64,000 nt of DNA from Myxocyprinus asiaticus (Eukaryota; Chordata; Actinopteri; Cypriniformes; Catostomidae), in NCBI RefSeq assembly GCF_019703515.2, contig NC_059346.1, positions 56,866,001-56,930,000 of the forward strand, given 5' to 3'. Position 1 is the first letter of the stretch. Each line of letters begins with the position of its first letter. The position numbers and the translations under genes are program-made. Under the pieces are notes generated by a model. It ran no database searches. It was not told where the DNA came from and saw nothing but the letters and a program-made list of their open reading frames with translations. This document shows positions 45,161-57,179 of the stretch, piece by piece.

Positions 45161-46800
45161 ATGTTTCTTACCAGATGTAGTTTTGTTGGCGATTCAAGCA
45201 AATGTAAACATCTCTGCGATCAGCGCCATGTTGTTTTTTGTCACATGACTCCGTGCATCGAAAGTTTGACCCATTTCAGACAGCACTGAGTCTCCTGAAC
45301 TGAGATCAGTCAGTTTAAATTAAATTAAATTATGCATAGCCTATAGTGAAGTCAAAACACAATGTCCATGCATGTGGACGCGGGGTCAGATGAGGTTAAA
45401 GGTGACAAGTTGGAATAAAGACAACAAAGTGCAATATTTTAAATAAATAGGGAACTGTTTGCTCATTTTGCAATTTAGCAAGTCCCTTACCATGATTTTT
45501 AAAACAAATTTAAATGCGATTTTTTTATTATTTTTATTTTTTTTTTTTATGAAGCTACAAAATCAATTTTATGCTGTCTGGACTGTAAAAACTAACACAC
45601 CATGTTTGAAGCTTTGTGTGTTGTTTTATTTAAATGTTGGCAAACAGATCCTGCTCACACCACTGGTTTTGAGCCAAATTTGCTATGTCGGGCTGGTTGG
45701 GATGTTCAAACAAAGTAAATGTTTTAATAGTGCCAAAGAGCCACATGTGCAACACTTTTTGGAGAATCAACCAACAAATGGCTTAGTTATAGTAGTCTAC
45801 CAATATTAAGTTGTTATAGGATAAAATATTTAAACTTTGAGAAAAAAAAAAAAAAGAAAAAAAAATACACATTTTGTTTATTAATGCCCATAATGACATT
45901 ATAAAGCGGTTGCCTTTTAGTTACCTGTGAGATGTTCTCATTTTCATAATCTTATGCTATAATGTCTTTCCACCAGGCACCTCTCATTGTAAGTCTAACT
46001 GTATAATGTTAAACACTCAATTAAAAACCCCCGTGGAGCTTTGCAGCATGGCAAATAGTGAAAGCCAATTGGCCCCATGCTGCTTGAGTTGGATGCTGAA
46101 TTCCTATAAATACACAGCATGTTTGTTCAGGGCAGATATGCATCTTTGGGAAAATACCACAATGTTGACCTAAGTTTGCTTCCTCCCCCCTCTAAAACCA
46201 CCCTCCTTACGCCCGCAGACCCCCACCAACCTTTTACAAAGATTCAGAGAGGTGAATATCTCAACTCTGTGAGAAAACAGAGAAAAAGAGGGAATTTGTC
46301 AGAGTGCTGCATTTACGTCAATAAAGTAGGTGCTGAATTTGCTTTACTGATGCTGCCTGTCACTTACAGGGTCGATTTAAACGAATTTTACGTTAAATAA
46401 AGAGGCAAAGAGAGAAGTCGGACTAGAAATAAAGGTAAAAAATGACTCTGCTTTCACTCCAACCCTGAATGAAACATTATTCCCTCTTCACAAGACAAAC
46501 TGGATTGCAGATTAGTGGTGGGGATCTGCACCCTTGATTTCACTCTGTCTAACCCTTAGAGAGACCTCTACCGTGAGCGAATGTGAGAGTTTTATAAGTC
46601 TCTCTCCGTAAGATACCAAGACACATAAAAAAGACAGAAAAATGACTACATTTATGTGATAAAATGACACTGCTTGATTTGCAGCAGAACATAACCATCT
46701 GGTGGGGTGTTATGAAGTGTGTAATTTTTTTGGATGTTAAAAATACTTTCTCCTATTCCAGCTTAATATACAGAGACAACCGTAAGTAAGTCATTTTTAG
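45161..46800. other. Downstream intergenic DNA
   Basis: No gene is recognised. A T-rich run at 45525-45550 and an A-rich tract at 45841-45866 are simple repeats. 46020-46400 is more complex (for example 'agccaattggccccatgctg') and could include conserved non-coding DNA. The 93-residue frame at 46119-46400 has no domain. Confidence 0.4.
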
Positions 46801-46980
46801 GTTGATTTCTCTTTGCCTGTATAGGACGTCAGAAAAGGATCAGAGGAGCTGAAGGAATGGAAGCAGCTGGACATTATGGAAAACGTTTCCTTTTGTGTTT
46901 GGAATGGCATAATAAACATAGAAGGTGAGTAAATTATGATCGACATTTCATTTTTGGTCACACTATTCCTTTAAATGTGT
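46801..46980. mobile_element. MITE tail fragment (second copy of the 'ggtgagtaaattatga' end)
   Basis: 'gaaggtgagtaaattatgat', then 'catttttggtcacactattc' matches the end of the element at 44790-45160. Confidence 0.55.
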
Positions 46981-47043
46981 CAAAAATGGCAATTGCACGT
47001 GTAATTAACCTTTAAAAGTATAATATACTTTTAGATGCAGTTA

Positions 47044-47830
47044 TTAAAGGAATATTTTGGGTTTAATACAAGTTAAGCTCAATCGACAGCATTTGTAGTA
47101 TAATGTTGATTACTACAAAAAATAATTTAGATTCGTTCATCCTTTTCTTTAAAAAAGCACAAATCGAGTTTACAGTGAGGCACTTATATATTGGAAGTGA
47201 ATGGGGCCAGTTTTTGGAGGATTTAAATGCAAAGCTTTTAATTTTATAAAATCACTTACATTAATTCTTCTGTTAAAACCCATGTATTATTTGAGCTGTA
47301 ATGTTGTTTATATCATAATTTTTACAGCCATTTTAGGGTTTTAGAGTTTCTTGATATTACATCGTCAACTGGTGTAGTGGACAAAAGCACTGAACTGGTA
47401 AGCAGAAGGTTGTTGGTTCAATCCCCATAGCCACCACCATTGTGTCCTTGAACAAGGCGCTTAACTCTAGGTTGCTCCAGGGGCATTGTCCCTGTAATCA
47501 GGGCACTGTAAGTTGCTTTGGATAAAAGCATCTGCTAAATGTAAATGTCATCATGGCAACAAAGTTGTAAAATTGGCTATAACTTTACACAGAAATGGTT
47601 AGTAAGCAATTTTATCACACTAAAATCATGTTGAAACCATGAGAATTTTAATGTTTACAGATTGGACCCCATTCACTTCCATTGTAAGTGCCTCACTGGA
47701 ACCCAGATTTGTGCTTTTTTTTTAAAGAAAAGGAGGGACGAGTCAAAATTATTTTTTGTGGTAATCAATATTATCCCACAAACGCTGTCGATTGAGCTTA
47801 ACTCATATTTAACCCGCAATATTCCTTTAA
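47044..47830. mobile_element. Long-inverted-repeat element with TTAA-type ends, split by a SINE
   Basis: The left arm (47044 to about 47340: ttaaaggaatattttgggtt..., caagttaagctcaatcgaca..., ggaagtgaatggggcc) and right arm (about 47540-47830: gaccccattcacttcc..., tgtcgattgagcttaactc..., gcaatattcctttaa) are extended reverse complements over most of about 280 bp. This is a palindromic MITE. A SINE occupies about 47366-47549 in the middle. Confidence 0.75.
47366..47549 (+). mobile_element. tRNA-derived SINE, nested
   Basis: The tRNA-like head has box A 'tggtgtagtggacaaaagca' and box B 'ggttcaatcccc' (about 47416-47427). The body 'gaacaaggcgcttaactc' and 'ggttgctccaggggcattgt' is followed by the tail 'gctttggataaaagcatctg', which is widespread in teleost SINEs (V-SINE-like, from memory). 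Confidence 0.7.
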
Positions 47831-48225
47831 TACAAAGTGAAATGAAGTGTGCTAAGTCTAGTATATTATGACTGTTTATATCAGAGAAATATCATCAAAA
47901 TAAAACTTTAAACTTTAGTCTTAATGTACACCATTATTTGACAACCTTGATCATATGCTGACATGCAGTTATACTACACAAACACAACTATATTTACAGT
48001 ATATACTGTATTTCAGTGTAGTGTGTCTGTATAACACTTCAGTAGTTCATGAATTTACAGATCCTGTTTTCCTTGGACTGTTATTTTTTGTTATTTCCCA
48101 TATTTGCTGTTATTTTGTCATTCTAACATTTTCTGTTTACAAGTTTACTCCATCTCTTTATAGCTCACTTTCTTTTTCTCTCTCATCTTCATCTGTAACG
48201 TATGTAGTTATTTTTCTATCAGGAA
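47831..48225. other. AT-rich intergenic DNA
   Basis: Nothing recognised. Confidence 0.5.
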
Positions 48226-48600
48226 GGCTCGCAGACTTGAGTGAAATTTAAGATGACATTTATTTGATGAATATAAAACAGAAATGTAATGTCTCTCTTT
48301 GGCGTAAGCCCCGTCTGGCGGTCCGAAGAAGTTGTACTCCGAACCGTCATATCCTGCCGGAGATAGGAGGCAGGGACGAGGAGCCTACCCCCGTGCAAGA
48401 CGGGACTCGACTGGTGGTGGTGGGGTGGTGGAGGTTGCTATGTTAGCACACTGAAACAGCAATGTGATAGAATGTGAGCAAACTTATAAAGCAATGGCTT
48501 ACATGTGATTGGCTAGGAGTTACCTAGCTAATGGTGCGATGATGTACAGCTGCTAGTCTTCCCGCTAGAACTACGCTGCGCTTACATTTCTTGTGTTCAA
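48226..48600 (-). mobile_element. Possible solo-LTR-like repeat
   Basis: A GC-rich island (ccccgtctggcggtccgaag, gtgcaagacgggactcgact) lies between AT-rich flanks and resembles a dispersed cyprinid repeat I associate with LTR retroelements. No coding sequence, TSD or terminal TG..CA was confirmed; the orientation is a guess. Confidence 0.3.
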
Positions 48601-48624
48601 TTTTCATGCATTTATGGGTCTACT

Positions 48625-49399
48625 AGGGATCATAAATTAGACAGTAATTCATGACTAATAATTACACTTGTAAGTGACTAGTTATGGACTAGTTTGGCAT
48701 TATAAAGTATTTATTAAGCCTTTATTGTCTGATTTCTTATTCTTGCTTTATAGCTCCTTTACATTTGCTTTTGTCATTACAATGAATTTATTAGCTAAAA
48801 GCAAAACATATAAATTGCCATTATGTTGCAGATTACATCCTTTATAGGTTTTCAGTGCTCTGTGTGAATGTGCGGCTTATACTGTAAGTATAAAACACAT
48901 GTAGAATGCACATACATTTTCAACAAAGCAGGGAAGGTTAGGCAGAGGAAGGGGTTGGTGTAGGGTGTCTGTGGGACTCAGACACAGTAAACACACTGCA
49001 GTGATGCCCCTATATTGTATGGTAGTTTTTAATTAGGGGTTCAAATAGCATCTAACACTATTTGCACTAAGTGCAAAGAAGATGCTTTTGTTGCTATTTA
49101 AACAAAGCAACAAAAGTCTCTGCCATCTATATTTATTTATATTTGTAAGCTGCACATTCACATGGTGTAATAAGAACCTATAAAGGATGTATTTTGCAAC
49201 TTACTAGCTATTAGTATCTTTTGATTTTACCTAATAAGTTAATTATTAGGAAAAAACAAATGTAAAGAGGCTATTAGGTAAGGGTAAGAATTCAGCTAAC
49301 AAAGGCCTAATAAATACCTTATAATTCTAAACAAGTCTGTAACTTGTCCCTTACAAGTCCAGTTATTAGTCATTAATTACTGTCTAATTTCTGATCCCT
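48625..49399. mobile_element. Foldback MITE, about 775 bp, with 54-bp arms
   Basis: Left arm 48625-48678 and right arm 49346-49399 are reverse complements with few mismatches (agggatcataaattagacag / ctgtctaatttctgatccct). The interior is AT-rich without coding. Confidence 0.75.
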
Positions 49400-50400
49400 A
49401 AAATAAAGTGTTACCGGAAAATCTTATTTTCTTTCCATATTTTCATTATTCAGAAGTGACCTCACTCCATTTGCTTTGTGTGTGTCTTTGTGTGTGCATT
49501 CAAAAACCAAAACAAACCTAATTTAGGACAAGGAAAGGAAGAATATGCATGTGTGTGTGTCTCACAGACACAATGAGCTTTTCCTCCGAGATTCAAAATT
49601 CCCCATAAAGCATTCATTTATACGTGTTTCCTGCTTTAGTTTGTGTAACTTGCTGCATTTGTGATTATATAAATTAATAAACCAATGATTTTTGAACAAT
49701 GAATAATTGCCAATCACCTTGAATGGACTTTTTCACTATGTGCTAAAAACAATGTTTCAGGGCTTTCAATGTTTCCCATGTGAAAAATGGAGTTATGTCA
49801 TAGATAAATTGTGTTAAGCAAAAATACTGTATTATGCTTAATGCTATCTTTTTTTTATTTTATTTTTTTTATTGTAGAGGTTTTTTTTTTAAAGAAATAT
49901 TTGATGAAGCACCCAGCTCATAATGTTATGAAAGCACATTGTTTCTTCTGTTAAAACCTGTATATAATTTCAAATGTAAAGTTCAAGTTTAATTGTCCTT
50001 TTTACATTGGTTTAGCGGTTTTAGGGTTTATGCATTGCGTTGTCGTGGCAATGAAGTTGTGAAATGGGATATGTTTCGCATATGAATCATGCACGCATAT
50101 TGTTTATGACTTGTGGCTATACTTTTGAAACTTCCATTTAAGTAAGCCAATTGACCCTTACTTGTATTATATTAAAGTACAGGTTTTTTGATGGTTCTTT
50201 ACAGCACCCGTTCAGCAAAGAACCATCTTTTTTTATCAAGAAACAAGGTTCTTGAGTTGGCTATGTGGTTCTATGGAGAATAAAAAAAAAGTTATTGATG
50301 TTACATTACAAGTTCTTCAACACCCATCAAGCATTTCCTCTCCTGTGGAGATACTGGGCTTGGGGCTTCCGGCGGCCTATCATTTTCCCTTCTTGAACCT
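49400..50400. other. Intergenic AT-rich DNA
   Basis: No gene or structured element is seen. A T-rich stretch lies at 49845-49890. Confidence 0.5.
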
Positions 50401-50407
50401 CAGCAGT

Positions 50408-50456
50408 GTGTGTGTGTGTGCGTGTGTGTGTGTTCGTGTGTGTGTGTGAGAGAGAG

Positions 50457-50512
<56 letters not shown>

Positions 50513-50514
50513 CA
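50408..50514. repeat. (GT)n followed by (GA)n compound microsatellite
   Basis: GT units at 50408-50450 run into GA units at 50451-50514. Long spurious frames on the minus strand arise from it. Confidence 0.95.
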
Positions 50515-51110
50515 GTGGCATCTTTTGTTCTTGAGTAACGCACCCTGCACATGAACTACACATTTGTGGGACCTCTCACTTAACTTCTCTCTTTGTACCA
50601 CAATCCTGCACACAAATGTATTAATATTGCAAACATTTAAATTATGACATAAGCATCCATTGCGTTCTTTGCATTGCATTATTGTGGCTCTAGTCAGTTT
50701 TGTGTTTTTCTGTTTGTCTTTTTTAATGTGTGTGTGTTTATGGCTTAATTTATTTTAAGGAATGTATGAGGTGTCCAGTGGTTTACCCATGTCTTCTGAA
50801 GCGATATGATCATTTTGGGTGAGAAACAGATCAAAATTTAAGTTCCTATTCACTCTAAATCTTGACATCTGGCCAGATTAGAACACAGTGCAGACTTCAA
50901 GAGTTGTTCTTTGGCACCATGTGAACTTCTAAAATATAAATAACTGTAACACTGCCTCAAGTTATCTCTATTTATTAATTTGTCAGATGTTTAAAACTGA
51001 TGGTATACATTTTACATGTGCACTGCAGACACCATGTTCTACCAAATCAGCTACAGGAAAAAAAAAAATAAAATAGTGGCAACAGCAATATGTAAGGGAT
51101 AATGCACAGT
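50515..51110. other. Intergenic DNA with a relic of the dispersed MITE interior
   Basis: 50795-50960 (tcttctgaagcgatatgatc, gagaaacagatcaaaattta) belongs to the family seen at 8398 and 13497. Nothing else is recognised. Confidence 0.4.
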
Positions 51111-51640
51111 CAGCCAGTTGTTTTCGCAAAATAAACCCCTTCTGGGTTATTAGGATCTTGTATCACCCTGAAGGGGTTTATTTTGCAATAACAACAGGCT
51201 GACTGTACATTATCCCGCTTATTACATGGTGACTAACCAAGTAAATAAATACATGGGCATGAATTATTGATTTGCATTGAAATTATGTTATTATGTGAGA
51301 AGAAAGAAATAGCTAAAAACAGCTGAATTCCACCTCCGGTTTGCGTCGGAGTTCTGTTGGTGTTTATTTTGTGAAAATTATCATCTGACTGCTCATTATC
51401 CAGCTTATTATAAGAGCGCTTGCCAAATAAATAAGTAAATAGAGATGATATATTGACTTGAATTAAAATTGTGTTATTAGGTTAGAAAGAAATCACTGAA
51501 CAGCTGATTTGCACCCCCGGTTTGTGTTGGAGTTCTGGTGGTTTTGTGAAAATTACTGTCTGACTGCTCATTATCCAGCTTATTACAAGACGGCTTGCCA
51601 AATAAATAAATAAATGGACATGAAACATTGATATGAGCGA
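51110..51640. repeat. About 180-bp tandem repeat, three degenerate units, with a 17-bp hairpin
   Basis: The phrase ctgactg(c/t)(t/a)cattatcc(c/a)gcttatta starts near 51202, 51386 and 51561, giving periods of 184 and 175. A perfect 17-bp stem (51126-51142 with 51170-51186; gcaaaataaaccccttc) precedes the first unit. Units share '(c)ggtttg(c/t)gt(c/t)ggagttctg'. Confidence 0.7.
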
Positions 51641-52589
51641 AATATTTTATTAGCTTACTTGTAGAGATCGCAGAGCGATATGAGAAGTGGGAAAGATGAC
51701 TCGCAACACCTGATATGTCTTAATCACCGGATGTGTGGTTGTTAGTCAGAAATATCAGACTGCTAGATGGCGCCATTGAACAATCAGAATTAAGTATTCC
51801 TGAGACCTGTGTAATATGATTAAATACACGTTAAAGAAACAATTAATTTTATTTATAATAATTAGAATACCTAATTTTGTTGTCAAGTATTGTTCATTAC
51901 CCTAATTGATATGGTAGACATTTAGACTTGTTGCATTAATATTTTCAACTGATGTGCAGTCACAGGTGGCGGTGCGGTCACAGGTGGCGGTAAATCAGCT
52001 ATATTATAACAGCTTTGAACGTGGTTTCTCCAACCAGGTTCCAGAGCTAGCCCAGAACTATCTTACAGTCTAACTGGATGTCTCTCACTGTAATGTAATT
52101 TCTTAATTTCTCTCCCAAAGATACTTAACCTAAATTCTTCTTTTAAAGTAAAATATTACAATGTCAATGAAACGTCTCCAGACATTCACACCTGCAGCTC
52201 ATTATTTATGATTAAATTCTGTGTTCCTACACCTCCCTCCCTCCTGCTAACTCCAGAGGGGTTTGGCACTTGGCTTAGACATGCATACACACACACACTG
52301 TCTTTCCTCGCTGTATTCACTTTTTCACAAAGAAAGCACTGTCTTACACACACACACACACACACACGGGAACTGTGTCTGCAAGCCGATAAGCCGTTTA
52401 GCTCCTAATATCTACAACAAACTCTCTTTTCCCCTCTGCTGGCCTGTGGTTTTTAACAGCAGTTACCCACAAGGGAGTGTATGTGTGCACTGTAGTCCAG
52501 TGGAGGTCAGATTCATCAGCTTCCAGTGACTTTAAACAAGCAGGATTGTTGTCTATCAGACTGCATTTAAAGGCTTGTTCAAGTGTAAT
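51641..52589. other. Intergenic DNA with (CA)n tracts
   Basis: CA runs lie at about 52285-52299 and 52346-52368. No gene is seen; the open frames at 52208-52724 on both strands have no domain. Confidence 0.5.
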
Positions 52590-52740
52590 CAAATTGCACG
52601 GTGACTCAACTGATCGAGTATTGCACTTGCGATGCAAAGGACCAGGGCACGGTCCTGAAAAGCATGCAAGCTGAAAATGCAATTGAAGCGCCACAAAATT
52701 ATGTGCTCGCTTCAGCAATTGCATTTGCTATTTATGGTAC
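52590..52740 (+). mobile_element. tRNA-derived SINE or repeat
   Basis: 'ggtgactcaactgatcgagt', then 'attgcacttgcgatgcaaag' and 'gaccagggcacggtcctg' have the layout of a tRNA-like head with a degenerate B box. A copy in the opposite orientation is at 63715-63850. Confidence 0.5.
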
Positions 52741-53019
52741 TATCGGTTAGGTTTAGGTTTAGGTTTAGGGTAGGGAGGTCGCTTTTGTTGATTTAAAACT
52801 CGATAGAGTATTAACCTGAGAAACCATGCACTCCATTTGATGTCAGTGCTTTTTAGGGGAAACAATCGAGATCTCTTTTGTCATTTTGAGTGTAGCTTGG
52901 TTGCAGCTGCCAGTGCTTTAATACAAATTTCTGCTTGTGCTCTTCCATACATGAATCTTGTCTAAATATAATGCCAAGAATTTGTGTGTTCCCACTTGTG
53001 TAAAATGACACAGCATGTA

Positions 53020-53055
<36 letters not shown>

Positions 53056-53695
53056 TGTAGCTCTCCTAGTCCTACCCCTTCCCTAAAATCTCTCTACCCA
53101 ATGGGGGGCTAATTCAGGAAGGAGCCCCAGGTTTTAAGGCAGTGCATGCAGCGGGATGGGGCTGAGTAGTGCTCTTTTTACCCCATGGCATGTTGCCACC
53201 CCCGTCTGACTTAACAGATATGACTGCCCACCCCCTGGGTTTCTGTATGTGTGTGTGTGTTTGTCTGTGATGTCTGGAAAGGATTTATCTGAAGCTTTCT
53301 GAACCATTTTAATCCATTGTTCAATTCATGTCATGTATTACAGTTGTCAGCATTGCCTTGTAAGTTCCTCTACTATCTATGTGTGACTGTGTGTGGTTGA
53401 TAAGTGTAGGTGGTTTTCTGTACTCTGTAGGTAAGTATTCCTCCCTTTTGGTTTTATTATCTTTCATCTCTAAATCACACTTACAGATCCTCCCTGCTAA
53501 TAATGAGAACCTCAAATTCACACTTGGGCAACAACAAATGAACTAGTGTGAGACCAAATGACTTATGTATCCTCAGATGTTATCTTACTCTCAAACCTTA
53601 ATATAGTAAAACAAATCTTCCTATTCAAATGTTCCTATTAGAACAAAAAATTTTTTAATCCTTGTGCCACAGGAGAACATTTTAGGTTCCACAAA
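52741..53695. other. Intergenic DNA with (GT)n microsatellite at 53024-53053
   Basis: A telomere-like 'aggtttaggtttagggtagg' run lies at about 52747-52772. 53090-53240 is GC-richer and unassigned. Confidence 0.5.
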
Positions 53696-53696
53696 G

Positions 53697-54237
53697 AACT
53701 TGGTAAGTTATTACATTAATGTTCCCTTTGTTAAGAGTTTATAAAGGGGTTTATTAATAACTAATAAGTCATTTACAAAGGCATTGTAAATCATTGATAT
53801 GCTGTTATAACACATGAATAAAAAGGACAACTTTCATGCAATACCAAATAATGAGCATTTTAACTAACATGTTATAAATGCTTAATGAATACACTTATTC
53901 ATACTTTTTATGTCAGAGTGCAACTATACAGAATACCGCTATATAATCTCACTGTAAATAGATTTATTGTAAGATTAAATGGAAGGTTTAAATGTTGCTA
54001 TAATAGGAGGAGTTACTAATGTTGAATAAGTATTATTAAGCATTTATAACATATGAGGTAAAATGGCACACTATTTTGAAGGTATTGCATAACCGTCACC
54101 CTTTTATGCATGTTGTTGTAACCACATATCAATGCTTTATAATTAATTTGTAAATGATTTATTAGTCATTAATAAACTCTTTTATGAACATTTAACAAAG
54201 GGAATATTAATGTAATGTTTTACTAAGAAACTTTTTG
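53697..54237. mobile_element. Foldback element, about 540 bp
   Basis: The left half (ttacattaatgttccctttg, taataactaataagtcattt, atgcaatacc) and right half (ggtattgcat, aaatgatttattagtcatta, caaagggaatattaatgtaa) are extended reverse complements with moderate divergence. No coding. Confidence 0.7.
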
Positions 54238-55480
54238 TTCTCTAGTTCTTAAGAAAACATTCAGTATATGCATTGGAACCCTTTAAGAAACAAATTCACT
54301 GATCTGAAGAACCTATAATGAAACATAAGAACTTTTGTCATGTTCAAAGAACTATAATTTCCAACTCAAGAACCATACACTGTACAGTAGAAATTGGTTC
54401 TCTACAGGAAGAGGATTATTTGATGAACCTTAGAGTTAGGGATATGAGGGTTAGGGTTAGGTGGTTAAATGCAAACTACCACACTGGCCACTAAGCAGAG
54501 GCGTAGGTTTGACACAGAAGAACAAACCGGCCTTAAGGTTCTGCAAAAAACAGTGGAAGAACTGAGCTGACCAAGAGAATATCAAATCTAAAATTCACAA
54601 TATGGCTGCAACAAATGATTGAGGATCAAACTCAGTAATCAATATACTTATCTGACAAACCTATAATGCAACATCAATATTAAACAACCCTACAGAAGGC
54701 TCAAGAACCCTGTAGAGCATAAAATGATTATCAAGAAGAAGTCATTTCTTTTTGGAATCTGATTAGATGTTGCAAAGAAACAATGAAGAAACTTTGTTTT
54801 TAATACATGCTCCACCATCGGCCTATAAAATCAAATTAACCAGTCTTATGGCTGGCATGAGACTGGTTGATTATGTGTTTAGTAGAGTGAGTAGCAGCAG
54901 TTGGGATCAGCATTTTAGCAGGGTGTCTGAGTCATCTGACCAAACACACTGTATCCTTAAAAGACACTGTTTAACCCTCCTTATTCCCCTGACCACCAAA
55001 GACCTGCTGGACTTGAACTCTCTCATATGAAACATACACGCACTATATGGAAGGAATGGGAGATTTTCCAGACAGAGTGTCATCATTAACACCTGGTATT
55101 AATATCAGTCTTGGGTAAATCGCATGTGGACAGTGCTAATGCAGGTGTAAATGGGGTTCATTGTGTCTTAGAGACTCACTGTGATTCAATTACTCAATCC
55201 ACCTAATTTATCCATCAACTCATAGTTATGCTGCATTAGCCAGGTCTGCCAGAACCGGAAGCACTTTTCATATTCTATAATTCTGCTTTAAAGTGAATGG
55301 AATCTTCGCTAATATTATTCTATTTGTTTACCTGTCTCAACATCGTATACATATGTTGGGTCTCATGTATTCAGATATAAGACAAAGGCAGGCCTACACA
55401 GTCGTAAAGCCTGACTGAGGCCTACACACACACACACAGTCATAAACCTTACTGATAACAATTGCACCAAAATCAAACAA
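54238..55480. other. Intergenic DNA
   Basis: Contains 'gggttagggttagg' near 54440-54462 and a (CA)n tract at about 55422-55438. No exon is recognised; the 87-residue frame at 54767-55030 has no domain. Confidence 0.45.
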
Positions 55481-55489
55481 AGGGAGTCC

Positions 55490-57070
55490 AAAACAGACTA
55501 CAAATCCCATGAAGCCTTGCTCACTTTACACCTATGTGTGAAATTCCAAAGGATCGAACTCTCAACTCCTATTGGATGAGGCGCACGACAGAACGCCCCT
55601 CAACCATGATGTCATTGGGAGTAGAAATACTTCTGAGATCCTTCTGGTCGTCGCTTCCAGCAACTTTGCGTGCCGTGCGTAGACGCAGCTCATAGCTGCT
55701 CTCAGGTGTAGCCTCGTTGCACAAGGAAGTAACATACAGCTTGAAACTGTGGCCATACAATCTCCATTTTGCTGGACGAGTTAAGATTTCTCCATGTTCC
55801 ACCGAACACTCTAACGGATCTGAAGGAGACCTCCGAGCAATCCGCATCTTCATCCGTTTGCCTGCAGAAGTGAAGAAATAAGATTTCTCTTCCCTCTTCA
55901 ACTGAGTCGACGTCGCTGATTTCTCTGCCAGCCCGCCGAGAATCAGCAGCTGTAACGCCCGCCGACAGAGAGAGGAAACGGCCTCCCATCATCACCCGAG
56001 CCTCGAGGAACTGAGTCGGAGTTAAAGGACAGATGAACACACATTTTACCTGTGTCCTCATGTGATTCAAGTAAGAGGTTTACATCTGGGCAGAGATAGA
56101 ATATTATAGTGTGTCATTCTTGTGTATCAAGGCTGTTGCTTGTACAGTTTACGGACCACCAAATCTGTTCATTGCTGCTAATAATACTCAAGGTATTACT
56201 GTAACTTACTGTTACCACGAATGAGATTGTTGTAGTCCAACCACGTTGGACTGTTGTGTATTTCTGTCATCGCGGGTGAGACTGGCACACTGAGTTTATC
56301 CATTAAAGAACCAAAGACCGCAGGATGGTTTACAAGCCATTCACCGCATCTCTGAGTGATAAACTAACAGCTGCTTTCTCTCCCACGATCGCGAAACCGG
56401 CTTCAGTGCCGCCACTTTATTCTCTCTCTCTCGTACTAACCATACACACACGCGACCCCTCACAAACATTCCCGCACACACATTTGGCTAGTAGATAACT
56501 TGGTGATAAAGCTCAGCTTTGTCCCTAAGTTATCGTACAAGCGGAGACATGCGGTAAACGGGCAGACGCCATTAACCGGCTTCTCTCCGCCCATATTCGC
56601 GGCCATATTCTCTGGCCGGAAACCTCACGTGACGTACTCTCCACGAGAGTCACGTCCACCATTTTGTGTGCATCACTCCTTACACACACATCCACACATT
56701 CACACACACACACATACCTTCCTCTCATGCATTATAGGCTTATTTTGTTACCATATCTAATCATGTCACTGTTTAGTTTGTAGTTGTAAGTCGGAAGTTT
56801 ATTGACTGCATTGTATTGATTATTAATTGATATTACTGCATCAATAAACTTTGTTATATTTCAAAGAGAAGTGTTTTGGTTTGTTTTGCATGCACCTGTG
56901 TCAAGGGCTGGCAGGGGATGTCAGTGCTCGGATTCAAGCCTTCGTTGTTTCCTTTTGAATGTCGATGTTCTCCAGACGTCGATTTTCCTAAGAGAACAAT
57001 CCTATATTGAGACTGTTATACTGTCTGGTTATTAGTCCCTGATTCCAGGGTGGTGCCCCGGCAATATTAA
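55490..57070. mobile_element. Possible LTR-retroelement remnant (LTR-like sequence)
   Basis: A long, relatively GC-rich, non-palindromic segment contains a poly(A) signal 'atcaataaactttg' (about 56840) and, after about 200 bases, 'ggtggtgccccggcaa' (57048-57063), which could be a degenerate primer binding site. A minus-strand open frame at 55569-55901 (110 residues) has no recognised domain. Defined LTR ends and duplication were not found, so this is a weak call. Confidence 0.3.
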
Positions 57071-57179
57071 TCCTTATTAATATTCTATTGATTTTGATAA
57101 TTGATGGTTATCTTTGTTGACTTAAAGGATTAAAAAGCTAACATTGATTCTAATCAATGTTATGTTGATTTTAATAATT

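Noticed and set aside
47370..47440. Functional tRNA gene
   Set aside because: A tRNA-like head is continuous with a typical SINE body and tail.
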